In this document: piece after piece, positions 1 through 7,215 of the stretch
Layout: each line of letters begins with the position of its first letter
Position numbering within the stretch: the first letter of the stretch is position 1
Source of the DNA: Candidatus Woesearchaeota archaeon
GTDB taxonomy: Archaea; Nanobdellota; Nanobdellia; Woesearchaeales; GW2011-AR4
Length of the DNA: 9,420 bases
Assembly (NCBI GenBank): GCA_016185815.1
Contig: JACPMT010000009.1
Span: forward strand, 2,042 to 11,461
Reading direction: 5' to 3'
Position numbers and translations under genes: made by a program
Notes under the pieces: model-generated
What the model was told of the DNA's origin: nothing
Databases searched by the model: none
Seen by the model: the letters and a program-made list of their open reading frames with translations, nothing else

Positions 1-27
1 CTTTAGCTTTGCAACCTGTTCAGGCAT
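1..27 (-). CDS. Start of a truncated gene downstream of gyrB (possibly gyrA)
   Basis: An ATG at 27 reads leftwards as MPEQVAKLK and then leaves the window, so only nine codons are visible. A TATA box at 57-64 lies at about the right distance for a very short leader, which supports a real start. Gyrase A often follows gyrase B on the same strand, so GyrA is the natural guess, but nine residues cannot prove it. The gene would have its own promoter rather than depend only on gyrB read-through. Confidence 0.45.
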
Positions 28-56
28 TTTAATTAAGGTTTTGGAATTTTTATTGA

Positions 57-64
57 TTTATAAA
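57..64 (-). promoter_or_regulatory. TATA box for the gene starting at 27
   Basis: TTTATAAA is centred 33.5 nt before the ATG at 27. With the usual archaeal spacing of about 26 nt from TATA centre to transcription start, the leader would be only about 7 nt. Confidence 0.55.
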
Positions 65-113
65 GGTTTATGTTTTGGGTTGTTTAGGACATTCTTTGCT
101 TTTTAATCCGCTT

Positions 114-210
114 CACAATTCTTGTGCTCGGTGTTGCTGTCCTGCCATGTCGGAAACATAGTTTCCGAGCATTCCCGAAAACCTTTGGTTTTCGATAATA
201 TCGCAACACC
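114..210. repeat. Nested hairpin element between gyrB and the next gene (copy 1)
   Basis: This non-coding stretch folds almost completely. CACAA/TTGTG (114-118/122-126) forms a small hairpin. An outer stem GGTGTTGC (130-137) with GCAACACC (203-210) encloses two perfect hairpins: TCGGAAAC/GTTTCCGA (150-157/161-168, loop ATA) and CGAAAACC/GGTTTTCG (176-183/187-194, loop TTT). The result is a three-way junction. The order and several words (ATGTCGGAAA, TTTCCGAGCAT, CTTTGGT) recur at 3598-3708. It lies after the gyrB stop and before the next promoter, so it may be a terminator, a structured RNA or a dispersed repeat. The sequence does not decide between these. Confidence 0.7.
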
Positions 211-269
211 TCGCCTATTTATTCATTGAATTAAAGATTGAATTGTTATAATAAAGAAATTAAATATTT

Positions 270-2378
<2,109 letters not shown>

Positions 2379-2451
2379 TCAATAACTTTGGTAGTTTTAT
2401 GCCTAATTTTTGACTATATTGCGGATTGCCAAATCTTAATTTACCGTCGAT

Positions 2452-2523
2452 AAAAAGCCACCAAAATCTATAGTTTTTAGAACACTTAACTATATAAATC
2501 TTTCGTTCCTAGAATGGCTTTTT
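2452..2523. repeat. Inverted repeat AAAAAGCCA / TGGCTTTTT around a TATA element
   Basis: AAAAAGCCA (2452-2460) is exactly complementary to TGGCTTTTT (2515-2523), 54 nt apart. A weaker inner pair, TAGAAC and GTTCCTA, lies between them. The gap between gyrB and the plus-strand gene (2361-2606) holds this repeat and the TATA element at 2491-2498, with no open frame that looks real and no tRNA. Confidence 0.4.
2491..2498. promoter_or_regulatory. TATA-like element upstream of gyrB, readable both ways
   Basis: TATATAAA on the plus strand reads TTTATATA on the minus strand and is the best TATA match in this gap. For gyrB it would start transcription near 2468, leaving a leader of about 108 nt to 2360 or 189 nt to 2279. 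On the plus strand it would start near 2521. A weaker alternative for gyrB is CATAAAA at 2396-2402 on the minus strand. Confidence 0.35.
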
Positions 2524-2576
2524 AAGGCTTAACAAGGCAGGATTTGAGGGGTTTGGAAGGGTTAAAATTCAATAAA

Positions 2577-2584
2577 TTTAAATA
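2577..2584 (+). promoter_or_regulatory. TATA box for the gene at 2607
   Basis: TTTAAATA is centred 26.5 nt before the ATG at 2607. The same spacing occurs before 5847, 7650 and 7993, and indicates leaderless transcription. Confidence 0.5.
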
Positions 2585-2606
2585 GTCAACTTTAATACTT
2601 ATGTCC

Positions 2607-3026
2607 ATGATTAATCCAAAATATGCTGGAGGGTGGTATGTTGCAGTTACACGATTAGGGGGAAAGTATAACTGCATGGCTCATATAGAATCTGAACTTT
2701 TAACTAAACAATTGCAAAAGGCTCAAGTAGTGCTCCCTGGAATGTCTGTTTTAAAAAGATTTGATGGGATAAGTCCAGAAGCAGTAGCTATTCTAGATAT
2801 TAGCTTAGTTTATTACTTGGAATTTACAAAAATACATTCATTCAAACAACTTCTCAACGCCCAATCTCTTGGAAAGAGCGTCAAAATCATGCTGTATCTT
2901 TGCAGAGAACCTTGTTACAAAAGGCCCTGTAAAATCCTTAATTATAGTTATGCTTTGAGGCACACCCATATACCTTGCAGAAGACTCAATTACAATGTAC
3001 CCCTCTTCAAGCAGTTCCTTGATTAA
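2607..3026 (+). CDS. Hypothetical protein with antisense-overlapping 3' end, possibly broken
   Basis: I do not recognise this product. The first 75-80 residues look like a normal globular protein with alternating strand-like segments (GGWYVAVTRLGG, AVAILDISLVYYLEF) and a short helix. From about 2838 the frame runs antisense to the 97-residue gene on the other strand, and the translation becomes rich in Cys, Tyr, Arg and Lys, as expected of a shadow reading. The 3' 189 bases are therefore probably not original coding sequence. Either the gene has lost its own end and reads on to a chance stop at 3026, or the two genes truly overlap. ATG 2607 was preferred over ATG 2601 because the TATA box is 26.5 nt upstream of it. 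Confidence 0.4.
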   Translation: MINPKYAGGWYVAVTRLGGKYNCMAHIESELLTKQLQKAQVVLPGMSVLKRFDGISPEAVAILDISLVYYLEFTKIHSFKQLLNAQSLGKSVKIMLYLCREPCYKRPCKILNYSYALRHTHIPCRRLNYNVPLFKQFLD

Positions 3027-3131
3027 TTTTTCAACTAAAACAGGCATTTCATTTATTGCTTTAGGTATGTCTTTAAAATTGCCTATCTTTAAAGCATTAA
3101 GGTTCAAATCAAACTGCTGGTGTAGCTTCAT
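2838..3131 (-). CDS. Hypothetical 97-residue protein, last gene of small-protein operon
   Basis: No family is recognised. The protein has a helical middle (residues about 20-40, PKAINEMPVLVEKLIKELLE), then strand-like segments (EGYIVIESSARY, QSITIIKDFTGPFVTRF) and a helical end with HDFDALSKRLGVEKLF. It has no signal peptide or membrane segment. It follows the zinc-ribbon gene by 10 nt on the same strand, with GGGAT shortly before the ATG at 3131. A TTG start at 3155 would add eight residues and overlap the zinc-ribbon gene by 14 nt, which would also suit translational coupling. Its real coding nature is supported by the tight operon and ordinary protein composition, in contrast to the opposing frame. 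Its function may concern nucleic acids, by analogy with zinc-ribbon neighbours, but that is only a guess. Confidence 0.7.
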   Translation of the reverse strand: MKLHQQFDLNLNALKIGNFKDIPKAINEMPVLVEKLIKELLEEGYIVIESSARYMGVPQSITIIKDFTGPFVTRFSAKIQHDFDALSKRLGVEKLFE

Positions 3132-3141
3132 TTGTATCCCG

Positions 3142-3282
3142 TCAATAATTGTCAAGATAAGTGTATCTTTCCTCTCTTCCAGCGCCTTCCAGTAATCTTT
3201 CGCAGTCCCTGCACATGTAAGGGTCGCTTATCGCGCTTTTCACGATAAAAGTCCCGCAATTAATGCAAATGTACCTTAGCAT
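3142..3282 (-). CDS. 46-residue four-cysteine zinc-ribbon protein
   Basis: The reading from ATG 3282 to TGA 3142 begins MLRYICINCG and contains two CxxC knuckles, C6-C9 and C24-C27, separated by 14 residues. This is a classic zinc-ribbon layout. The remainder is a short charged helix (ERLLEGAGREERYTYLDNY). A strong ribosome site, GGCGGTGG, stands directly upstream of the ATG, within the 14-nt gap after the 48-residue gene. Zinc ribbons of this size in archaea commonly bind nucleic acid or a protein partner; that role is inferred here. The four cysteines, the ribosome site and the tight spacing make it a confident gene despite its length. Confidence 0.85.
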   Translation of the reverse strand: MLRYICINCGTFIVKSAISDPYMCRDCERLLEGAGREERYTYLDNY

Positions 3283-3296
3283 TTTCCACCGCCTTT

Positions 3297-3443
3297 TTAT
3301 ACAGCATCCTCATAGCCGTTCATGAACGCTTCTTCCATGGGGCTTAATTCGTCGTCGTCAAGCAGCAATTCCCTGACATCCTTTGAATAGATAGTATTAT
3401 CGTCTTCGCTTTCCTCATCATTGTAATTCCTTTTTTTCAACAC
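3297..3443 (-). CDS. 48-residue acidic protein, first gene of small-protein operon
   Basis: The frame starts at GTG 3443 and ends at TAA 3297. The product starts with a basic patch (MLKKRNYN), continues with an acidic stretch (DEESEDD), and ends with LLLDDDELSPMEEAFMNGYEDAV, shown here only as its recognisable parts: an Asp/Glu-rich helix and the phrase EEAFMNGYEDA. Its start is fixed by a near-ideal Shine-Dalgarno sequence, GGGGGTGAT (3447-3455), seven bases from its G run to GTG. The TATA box at 3480-3487 predicts a transcript start near 3457, just ahead of that site. No enzyme motif is present; an adaptor role or binding to a basic partner is plausible. The signals for transcription and translation are the best in the window. 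Confidence 0.85.
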   Translation of the reverse strand: MLKKRNYNDEESEDDNTIYSKDVRELLLDDDELSPMEEAFMNGYEDAV

Positions 3444-3462
3444 TTTATCACCCCCTCTTCAT

Positions 3463-3476
3463 TTAACAATTGTTAA
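3463..3476. promoter_or_regulatory. Perfect 14-bp palindrome, likely operator of the small-protein operon
   Basis: TTAACAATTGTTAA is perfectly self-complementary. It lies between the minus-strand TATA box (3480-3487) and the expected transcript start (about 3457), where a bound dimer would block initiation. The regulator is not identified. Confidence 0.5.
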
Positions 3477-3479
3477 GGT

Positions 3480-3487
3480 TATATAAA
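3480..3487 (-). promoter_or_regulatory. TATA box of the small-protein operon
   Basis: TTTATATA on the minus strand is centred 40 nt before GTG 3443, leaving a leader of about 14 nt that just contains the Shine-Dalgarno site. Confidence 0.65.
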
Positions 3488-3496
3488 TAACTAATC

Positions 3497-3518
3497 TATA
3501 TGACATATATATCATATA
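3497..3518. promoter_or_regulatory. Second palindrome in the divergent promoter region
   Basis: TATATGA (3497-3503) and TCATATA (3512-3518) are inverted around CATATATA. It lies directly upstream of the minus-strand TATA box. The local AT richness makes chance palindromes easier, so confidence is moderate. Confidence 0.35.
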
Positions 3519-3539
3519 AAAAGTAATTTGCCTATATAT

Positions 3540-3559
3540 TACAATATATTCTACAATAT
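3540..3559. repeat. Short direct repeat TACAATAT, 12-nt period
   Basis: TACAATAT occurs at 3540-3547 and 3552-3559. The copies are 12 nt apart, about one helical turn, within the AT-rich spacer of the divergent promoters. Confidence 0.3.
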
Positions 3560-3581
3560 CTATAATTTTCAATAATAATCC

Positions 3582-3590
3582 TTATATATT
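3582..3590 (+). promoter_or_regulatory. Possible TATA box for phoU transcription
   Basis: TTATATATT is the best plus-strand TATA match upstream of phoU. It would begin the transcript near 3612, giving a leader of about 130 nt that contains most of the hairpin element. A weaker alternative is TCATAAAT at 3713-3720, which would give almost no leader. Confidence 0.35.
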
Positions 3591-3600
3591 CCTTAATATG

Positions 3601-3708
3601 TCGGAAATCACTATTGCGTACACCCTACCATTTTTAATGTAGGGAAAGCACGCGATTTCCGAGCATGCTCAAAAACACGCTACGTACTTTGGTGCGTGGT
3701 GTTTTTGA
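3601..3708. repeat. Paired long hairpins upstream of phoU (copy 2 of the element near gyrB)
   Basis: Hairpin one closes with TCGGAAATC (3601-3609) and GATTTCCGA (3654-3662). Inside it are GCGT/ACGC (3616-3619/3650-3653) and CCCTA/TAGGG (3623-3627/3640-3644), so most of the arm is paired. A spacer GCATGC follows, then hairpin two, TCAAAAACAC/GTGTTTTTGA (3669-3678/3699-3708). The order of stems, the flanking words ATGTCGGAAA and TTTCCGAGCAT, and CTTTGGT in the second hairpin match the element at 145-194. Stem sequences differ but pairing is kept. A further small hairpin, CATTT/AAATG, follows at 3709-3721. Confidence 0.7.
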
Positions 3709-3741
3709 CATTTCATAAATGAATAAATTAGCCTAAAAGGG

Positions 3742-4743
3742 GTGGTTAATATTGATGTCAGAAAGTTGATAAGCTTCGGCAAGGGCTCCTATATCCTGTC
3801 AGTGCCAAAAAGCTGGATTGAAAAAAATAACCTGAAAAAAGGGGATTTAATTTCTGTAAATGACGAGGGATTTGAGCTGACTTTAAGCGCAAACCAGCAG
3901 GAAAAAAAGCCTGATTTTAAAGAGATAAGCATTGATTCTAAAAATAAGGATATTGAAATGCTAAAAGCGGAAATTGTGTCTTCTTACTTAAATGGCTACG
4001 ACACCATAAATATCCTGTTCGGCAACGACAATAAGGAAGCTCCCAAGATAAAGGACATAATAAGGAATCTTTCCGGCCTGGAGATAATGGAGCAGACATC
4101 CACAAGAATCATGGCAAAGAACCTGATAAACATAAATGAAATTTCAATCGGCAACTTGGTAAGACGGATGGACATCATAACAAGGGCAATGATGGAAGAC
4201 GCAATATTGTGCTGCAGAGGCAACTGCAACTACGACAGCATCCACAACAGGGACATCGATGTCAACAGGCTTTATTTTCTTGGCTACAGGGTTATAAAAA
4301 ACGCAATGAAAAATCCAAGGATTGCAAAGTCGCTCGGAACAGAGCCATGGCAGCTGCACAGCGACACGATGATGATACTGAGGATTGAAAGAATCGCCGA
4401 CAGGCAGAAGAGGATCGCAAGGTACTTATGCACGGCAAGCCTTGACAGGCAAACACTCGCCGAGCTTGACAAAGTGCACACAGACATAAGCGAAGCCTAT
4501 AACGAAGTGATGAAATCATACTACAACAATGACAAGCAGATTTCTATACAAACAGAGGTTACAAACAGGGACAGGACAATGGCATGCGACAAATTCTTGG
4601 AGAAATACACCACAACACACGCAAACACCAAGAGCAAAACTGCAAATTCCAACCTGGTTGCCGTTGCAAAGATAATTGAGAACCTGAAAGCAACTGCTGT
4701 TGAGGTAAGGAACGTGGCAAGGACTGTGCTTTGCTATGAGTAA
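3742..4743 (+). CDS. PhoU-like phosphate-uptake regulator with N-terminal AbrB domain
   Basis: The first 48 residues form an AbrB/SpoVT-type DNA-binding domain, with VRKLISFGKGSYILSVPKSW and the LKKGDLISV swapped-hairpin signature. A linker follows, then from about residue 135 helical PhoU repeats, with RIERIADRQKRIARY (214-228) matching the conserved E-R-I-x-D core that binds metal in PhoU proteins. The length of 333 is usual for archaeal members, whose domain fusion differs from bacterial PhoU. Bacterial PhoU restrains phosphate uptake through the Pst transporter; here a direct DNA-binding role is also implied. No pst genes are in the window. The start is uncertain: GTG 3742 overlaps the ribosome-binding-like AGGGGTGG, and ATT at 3751 is the only near alternative. 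The 3' end touches the purM stop. Confidence 0.85.
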   Translation: MVNIDVRKLISFGKGSYILSVPKSWIEKNNLKKGDLISVNDEGFELTLSANQQEKKPDFKEISIDSKNKDIEMLKAEIVSSYLNGYDTINILFGNDNKEAPKIKDIIRNLSGLEIMEQTSTRIMAKNLININEISIGNLVRRMDIITRAMMEDAILCCRGNCNYDSIHNRDIDVNRLYFLGYRVIKNAMKNPRIAKSLGTEPWQLHSDTMMILRIERIADRQKRIARYLCTASLDRQTLAELDKVHTDISEAYNEVMKSYYNNDKQISIQTEVTNRDRTMACDKFLEKYTTTHANTKSKTANSNLVAVAKIIENLKATAVEVRNVARTVLCYE

Positions 4744-5847
4744 TTAATAATCCTTAAACACAATCTTCTTGTTATTTTTTTCCAGTATTGTAATTGTCTT
4801 GTTGCTTTTCCTTACATCTCCGACAACATCAGCGTCTTTTGCAATATTTAAAATATCGTCAGCATCTTCTCTGCTGCAAACCACAAAAAATCCCATGCCC
4901 ATGTTGAATGTCTTGTACATCTGCTCATCACTAAAGCCGGATTCTTTCTGCATCAAGTCAAAAATTGGCTGGGGCTTTAATGGATTATTAATCCTAAATT
5001 CAACACTATTTTTTGCCCTGTTTAAGTTTTTTAGCCCATAGCCAGTATTATTAAACCCAACAACATCAAAATTCTTTGATATTTTTGCCATTGCTTCAAT
5101 ATAGATTTTTGTAGGTTCCAATAATATCTTGCCGATTGTTGAGCTGTCAAACTTGTCATCCAAGGAAAACCTGCCTTTGTATTTTCTTTTGAACTCTGCT
5201 CTTGTTTCAAAATCTCCCTTCAATAGATAATGCCTTAAATCCGTGTAGCCGTTTGAATGAGTTCCTGAGCTTCTCAATGCTATTATTTTTTGATTTGGTT
5301 TTATTTTTTGTTTTTTAAACTTGGTTTTATTGATAAATCCAATCATTGAACCGACAACTTCAAAAGCATAGCCGGATTTTGGAGAGCTTAAAAGCTCATC
5401 AACAGATGCTGTCTCGCCTTTGCCAAAATTTATCCTTATTGAATTTCTCAGTATTTTTGATGCATCGCATTGCGCCAATCCCTTTGACATTCCCTTTACA
5501 ATATCTCCTGTTATTGCCTTTTCCTGAATTTCGGACTGGCATGAAATGCAGTCCATAAACAAAAATGGGCTTACTGCCCCTAAAGTTGCCAAGTCATTTG
5601 CAGACATTGCAACGCAATCAATGCCAATTGTATCATATTTTTCCATTGCCTCTGCAATTATTATTTTTGTCCCTACGCTGTCTATGGCGCTTGCAATGTA
5701 ATGCCTTGGAAAAACCCCGTTGTTTTCATACAACTCAGCAAACATGCCTTTGCTTTCCGGCAGCATGTCTGATTTCAGAGAAGAAGGTATAGCTTTTTTT
5801 ATAGCATCAACAGCCTTGTTTTCCCGCTCTTGATAGCTCGGCTTCAT
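4744..5847 (-). CDS. purM: Phosphoribosylformylglycinamidine cyclo-ligase (AIR synthase, PurM family)
   Basis: PurM closes the imidazole ring of AIR from FGAM using ATP in purine synthesis. Family blocks are present in order: DSVGTK (56-61, usually DGVGTK), IGIDCVAMSANDLATLGA (74-91), GKGETA (142-147, usually GGETA), RSSGTHSNGYTDLR (192-205), EPTKIY (244-249), NNTGYGLKNLNR (266-277, usually HITGGGLxxNxPR) and FNMGMG (314-319). The N-terminus lacks the common bacterial GVDIDAG block. The length of 367 is close to normal. The altered glycines and the lost histidine make this a divergent member, and a PurM-related paralogue of changed specificity is possible. ATG 5847 is supported by a TATA box centred 26.5 nt upstream (leaderless). 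No other purine gene is nearby, and its stop abuts that of phoU. Confidence 0.8.
   Translation of the reverse strand: MKPSYQERENKAVDAIKKAIPSSLKSDMLPESKGMFAELYENNGVFPRHYIASAIDSVGTKIIIAEAMEKYDTIGIDCVAMSANDLATLGAVSPFLFMDCISCQSEIQEKAITGDIVKGMSKGLAQCDASKILRNSIRINFGKGETASVDELLSSPKSGYAFEVVGSMIGFINKTKFKKQKIKPNQKIIALRSSGTHSNGYTDLRHYLLKGDFETRAEFKRKYKGRFSLDDKFDSSTIGKILLEPTKIYIEAMAKISKNFDVVGFNNTGYGLKNLNRAKNSVEFRINNPLKPQPIFDLMQKESGFSDEQMYKTFNMGMGFFVVCSREDADDILNIAKDADVVGDVRKSNKTITILEKNNKKIVFKDY
4775..4781 (+). terminator. T-run that may end phoU transcripts
   Basis: Seven consecutive T lie about 32 nt after the phoU stop, inside the antisense of the purM 3' end. Archaeal termination usually needs only such a T-run, but no other evidence is present. 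Confidence 0.3.
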
Positions 5848-5869
5848 AATAAAAGAGTAAGAATGGAAG

Positions 5870-5877
5870 TTTATAAA
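5870..5877 (-). promoter_or_regulatory. TATA box of purM
   Basis: TTTATAAA is centred 26.5 nt before ATG 5847, which places the transcript start at the start codon. Confidence 0.65.
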
Positions 5878-5908
5878 GGTTTTTTATTTAGTTTGGTTTG
5901 TCATTAAT

Positions 5909-6304
5909 TTATTGTCTCTTTCTGGCTATGGCTTCGAGTAATAATTCTGTTTTGCATTGATATTCTTCTTTTCTTCTAATGGCTCTTGTTGCACGATAAT
6001 AACGGGATAAAGTAACCATTTGCACTACTTCATCGATTGCCTCCCTAACATGTTTGCTTTTTTGGCTCAAGTGTTCGATATGGGCTCTTGTAAAATCCTG
6101 CAATTTTTCCCTTTTCTCAGAAATTCTATTAAAGTCTTCCATGAGTGATTTAACGCATAGGCCAACATCACCAAAACCTTGTTCTTCTGAGCCAAAAATA
6201 CGATCATGGTCAGCTAAATACTCTACGCCGCCAAATCTTCCGGTTTTGCCAGGCTTTAGAACAAGGGCGTTGCCTTCTGGGTTAAGTACGTATTTCACAT
6301 CCAT
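5909..6304 (-). CDS. Hypothetical 131-residue helical protein coupled to fabI
   Basis: I do not recognise the family. Residues 1-40 are strand-like and glycine-rich (MDVKYVLNPEGNALVLKPG, GRFGGVEYLADHD). From about 45 onward it is a long charged helix, perhaps coiled-coil (LMEDFNRISEKREKLQDF, then ARAIRRKEEY-like basic segments). The end is strongly basic. It has no signal or membrane segment. Its ATG lies seven bases after the fabI stop on the same strand, so it is probably read from the fabI transcript. Co-transcription need not mean shared function. The helical, basic tail would fit nucleic-acid or protein binding, but nothing specific can be named. Confidence 0.7.
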   Translation of the reverse strand: MDVKYVLNPEGNALVLKPGKTGRFGGVEYLADHDRIFGSEEQGFGDVGLCVKSLMEDFNRISEKREKLQDFTRAHIEHLSQKSKHVREAIDEVVQMVTLSRYYRATRAIRRKEEYQCKTELLLEAIARKRQ

Positions 6305-6311
6305 AAGAACA

Positions 6312-7085
6312 TCAAATCCCCATCACGCTATATCCTGCATCAACATAAATAACCTGTCCAGTTATCGCTTTTGACAGGTCACTGCACAGGAATAATGCGC
6401 AATCGGCAACCTCATCTGCTGTGATGTTTCTCTTCAAAGGCGCTTTTGCTACATAGTTTAGGAGCATCTCTGGAAAATTTGCAATGCCGGACGCTGCCAA
6501 AGTGGCAATCGGGCCTGCTGAGATTGCATTGACCCTTATCTGCTTTTCTCCCAGGTCATAAGCAAGATACCTAACGCTTGATTCAAGGGCTGCCTTTGCA
6601 ACACCCATTATGTTGTAGCCTGGAACAGCTTTTTCGCTTCCAAGATAAGTCATTGCAATTATCGAGCCACCATTTTTTAGCATTGGCGCAGCCCTTCTTG
6701 ATAATTCCACTAACGAGTAAGCGCTAACTTGGTGAGCAACTTCGTAGCCTCTTTTGTCAACATTCATGAACTTGCCCTGCAAATGCTCCCTTTTTGCAAA
6801 CGCAATGCTGTGAACCAGGAAATCAATCTCGCCAAACTCTTCCTGAACTTTTTTGAAGAATGATTCAAGCAAAGCATCGTCAACAACATCGCATTTGTCA
6901 TAGATCGGGTTGTGCAATTCCTTCATCAAGGGCATGAACAAAGGCTCAACTCTTTCCTGATAGCCTGCTGCAATCCTGCATCCTGCATCATTCAGTCTCT
7001 TGGCAATATGCCACGCTATGCTCTTGTCGTTGGCAATGCCAAAAACTATTGCTTTTTTTCCCTTCAAGTCAATTGGAACACTCAT
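6312..7085 (-). CDS. fabI: Enoyl-[acyl-carrier-protein] reductase, FabI type
   Basis: FabI is the NAD(P)H-dependent reductase that completes each round of type II fatty-acid elongation. The product of 257 residues (E. coli FabI has 262) is a short-chain dehydrogenase fold. It has the nucleotide-binding FGIANDKSIAWHIA (15-28), VHSIAFAKRE (91-100), catalytic Tyr147 in MTYLGS, then Tyr157 and Lys164 in YNIMGVAK, and NAISAGPIATLAASGI (186-201). These match E. coli Tyr146, Tyr156 and Lys163. The start at 7085 was chosen over the longer frame from 7190 because AGGAGG (7095-7100) precedes it and the TATA box (7143-7150) lies inside the extension. Archaea generally do not make fatty acids this way, so bacterial origin by transfer is likely. 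Confidence 0.93.
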   Translation of the reverse strand: MSVPIDLKGKKAIVFGIANDKSIAWHIAKRLNDAGCRIAAGYQERVEPLFMPLMKELHNPIYDKCDVVDDALLESFFKKVQEEFGEIDFLVHSIAFAKREHLQGKFMNVDKRGYEVAHQVSAYSLVELSRRAAPMLKNGGSIIAMTYLGSEKAVPGYNIMGVAKAALESSVRYLAYDLGEKQIRVNAISAGPIATLAASGIANFPEMLLNYVAKAPLKRNITADEVADCALFLCSDLSKAITGQVIYVDAGYSVMGI

Positions 7086-7094
7086 TTGATTTTT

Positions 7095-7100
7095 CCTCCT
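7095..7100 (-). promoter_or_regulatory. Shine-Dalgarno site that fixes the fabI start
   Basis: AGGAGG stands nine bases before ATG 7085. Confidence 0.75.
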
Positions 7101-7142
7101 GAACATTAATCTATTAAAGTTACGTCTAAGAAATAATCTTGC

Positions 7143-7150
7143 TTTATAAA
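7143..7150 (-). promoter_or_regulatory. TATA box of the fabI operon
   Basis: TTTATAAA predicts a transcript start near 7120 and a 35-nt leader that includes the ribosome site. Confidence 0.65.
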
Positions 7151-7215
7151 CCTTACTGAGAAGCCAGAATTTGAATTGAAGTTTTTGCATTTAGAAAAGA
7201 AAAAATAGAGTATAT

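Noticed and set aside
114..210. Reading the hairpin element as terminal repeats of an insertion sequence
   Set aside because: No transposase frame lies near either copy and no target-site duplication was visible; it is kept as a structured repeat of unknown kind.
3996..4519. Minus-strand frames inside the phoU-like gene
   Set aside because: They are antisense shadows of a gene with a clear AbrB-PhoU protein, with no promoter or ribosome site.
6912..7109. Plus-strand 65-residue frame inside fabI
   Set aside because: It is antisense to fabI and has no domain or promoter.
7086..7190. A 35-residue N-terminal extension of FabI
   Set aside because: The FabI homology begins at 7085, AGGAGG precedes that ATG, and the TATA box lies inside the proposed extension.
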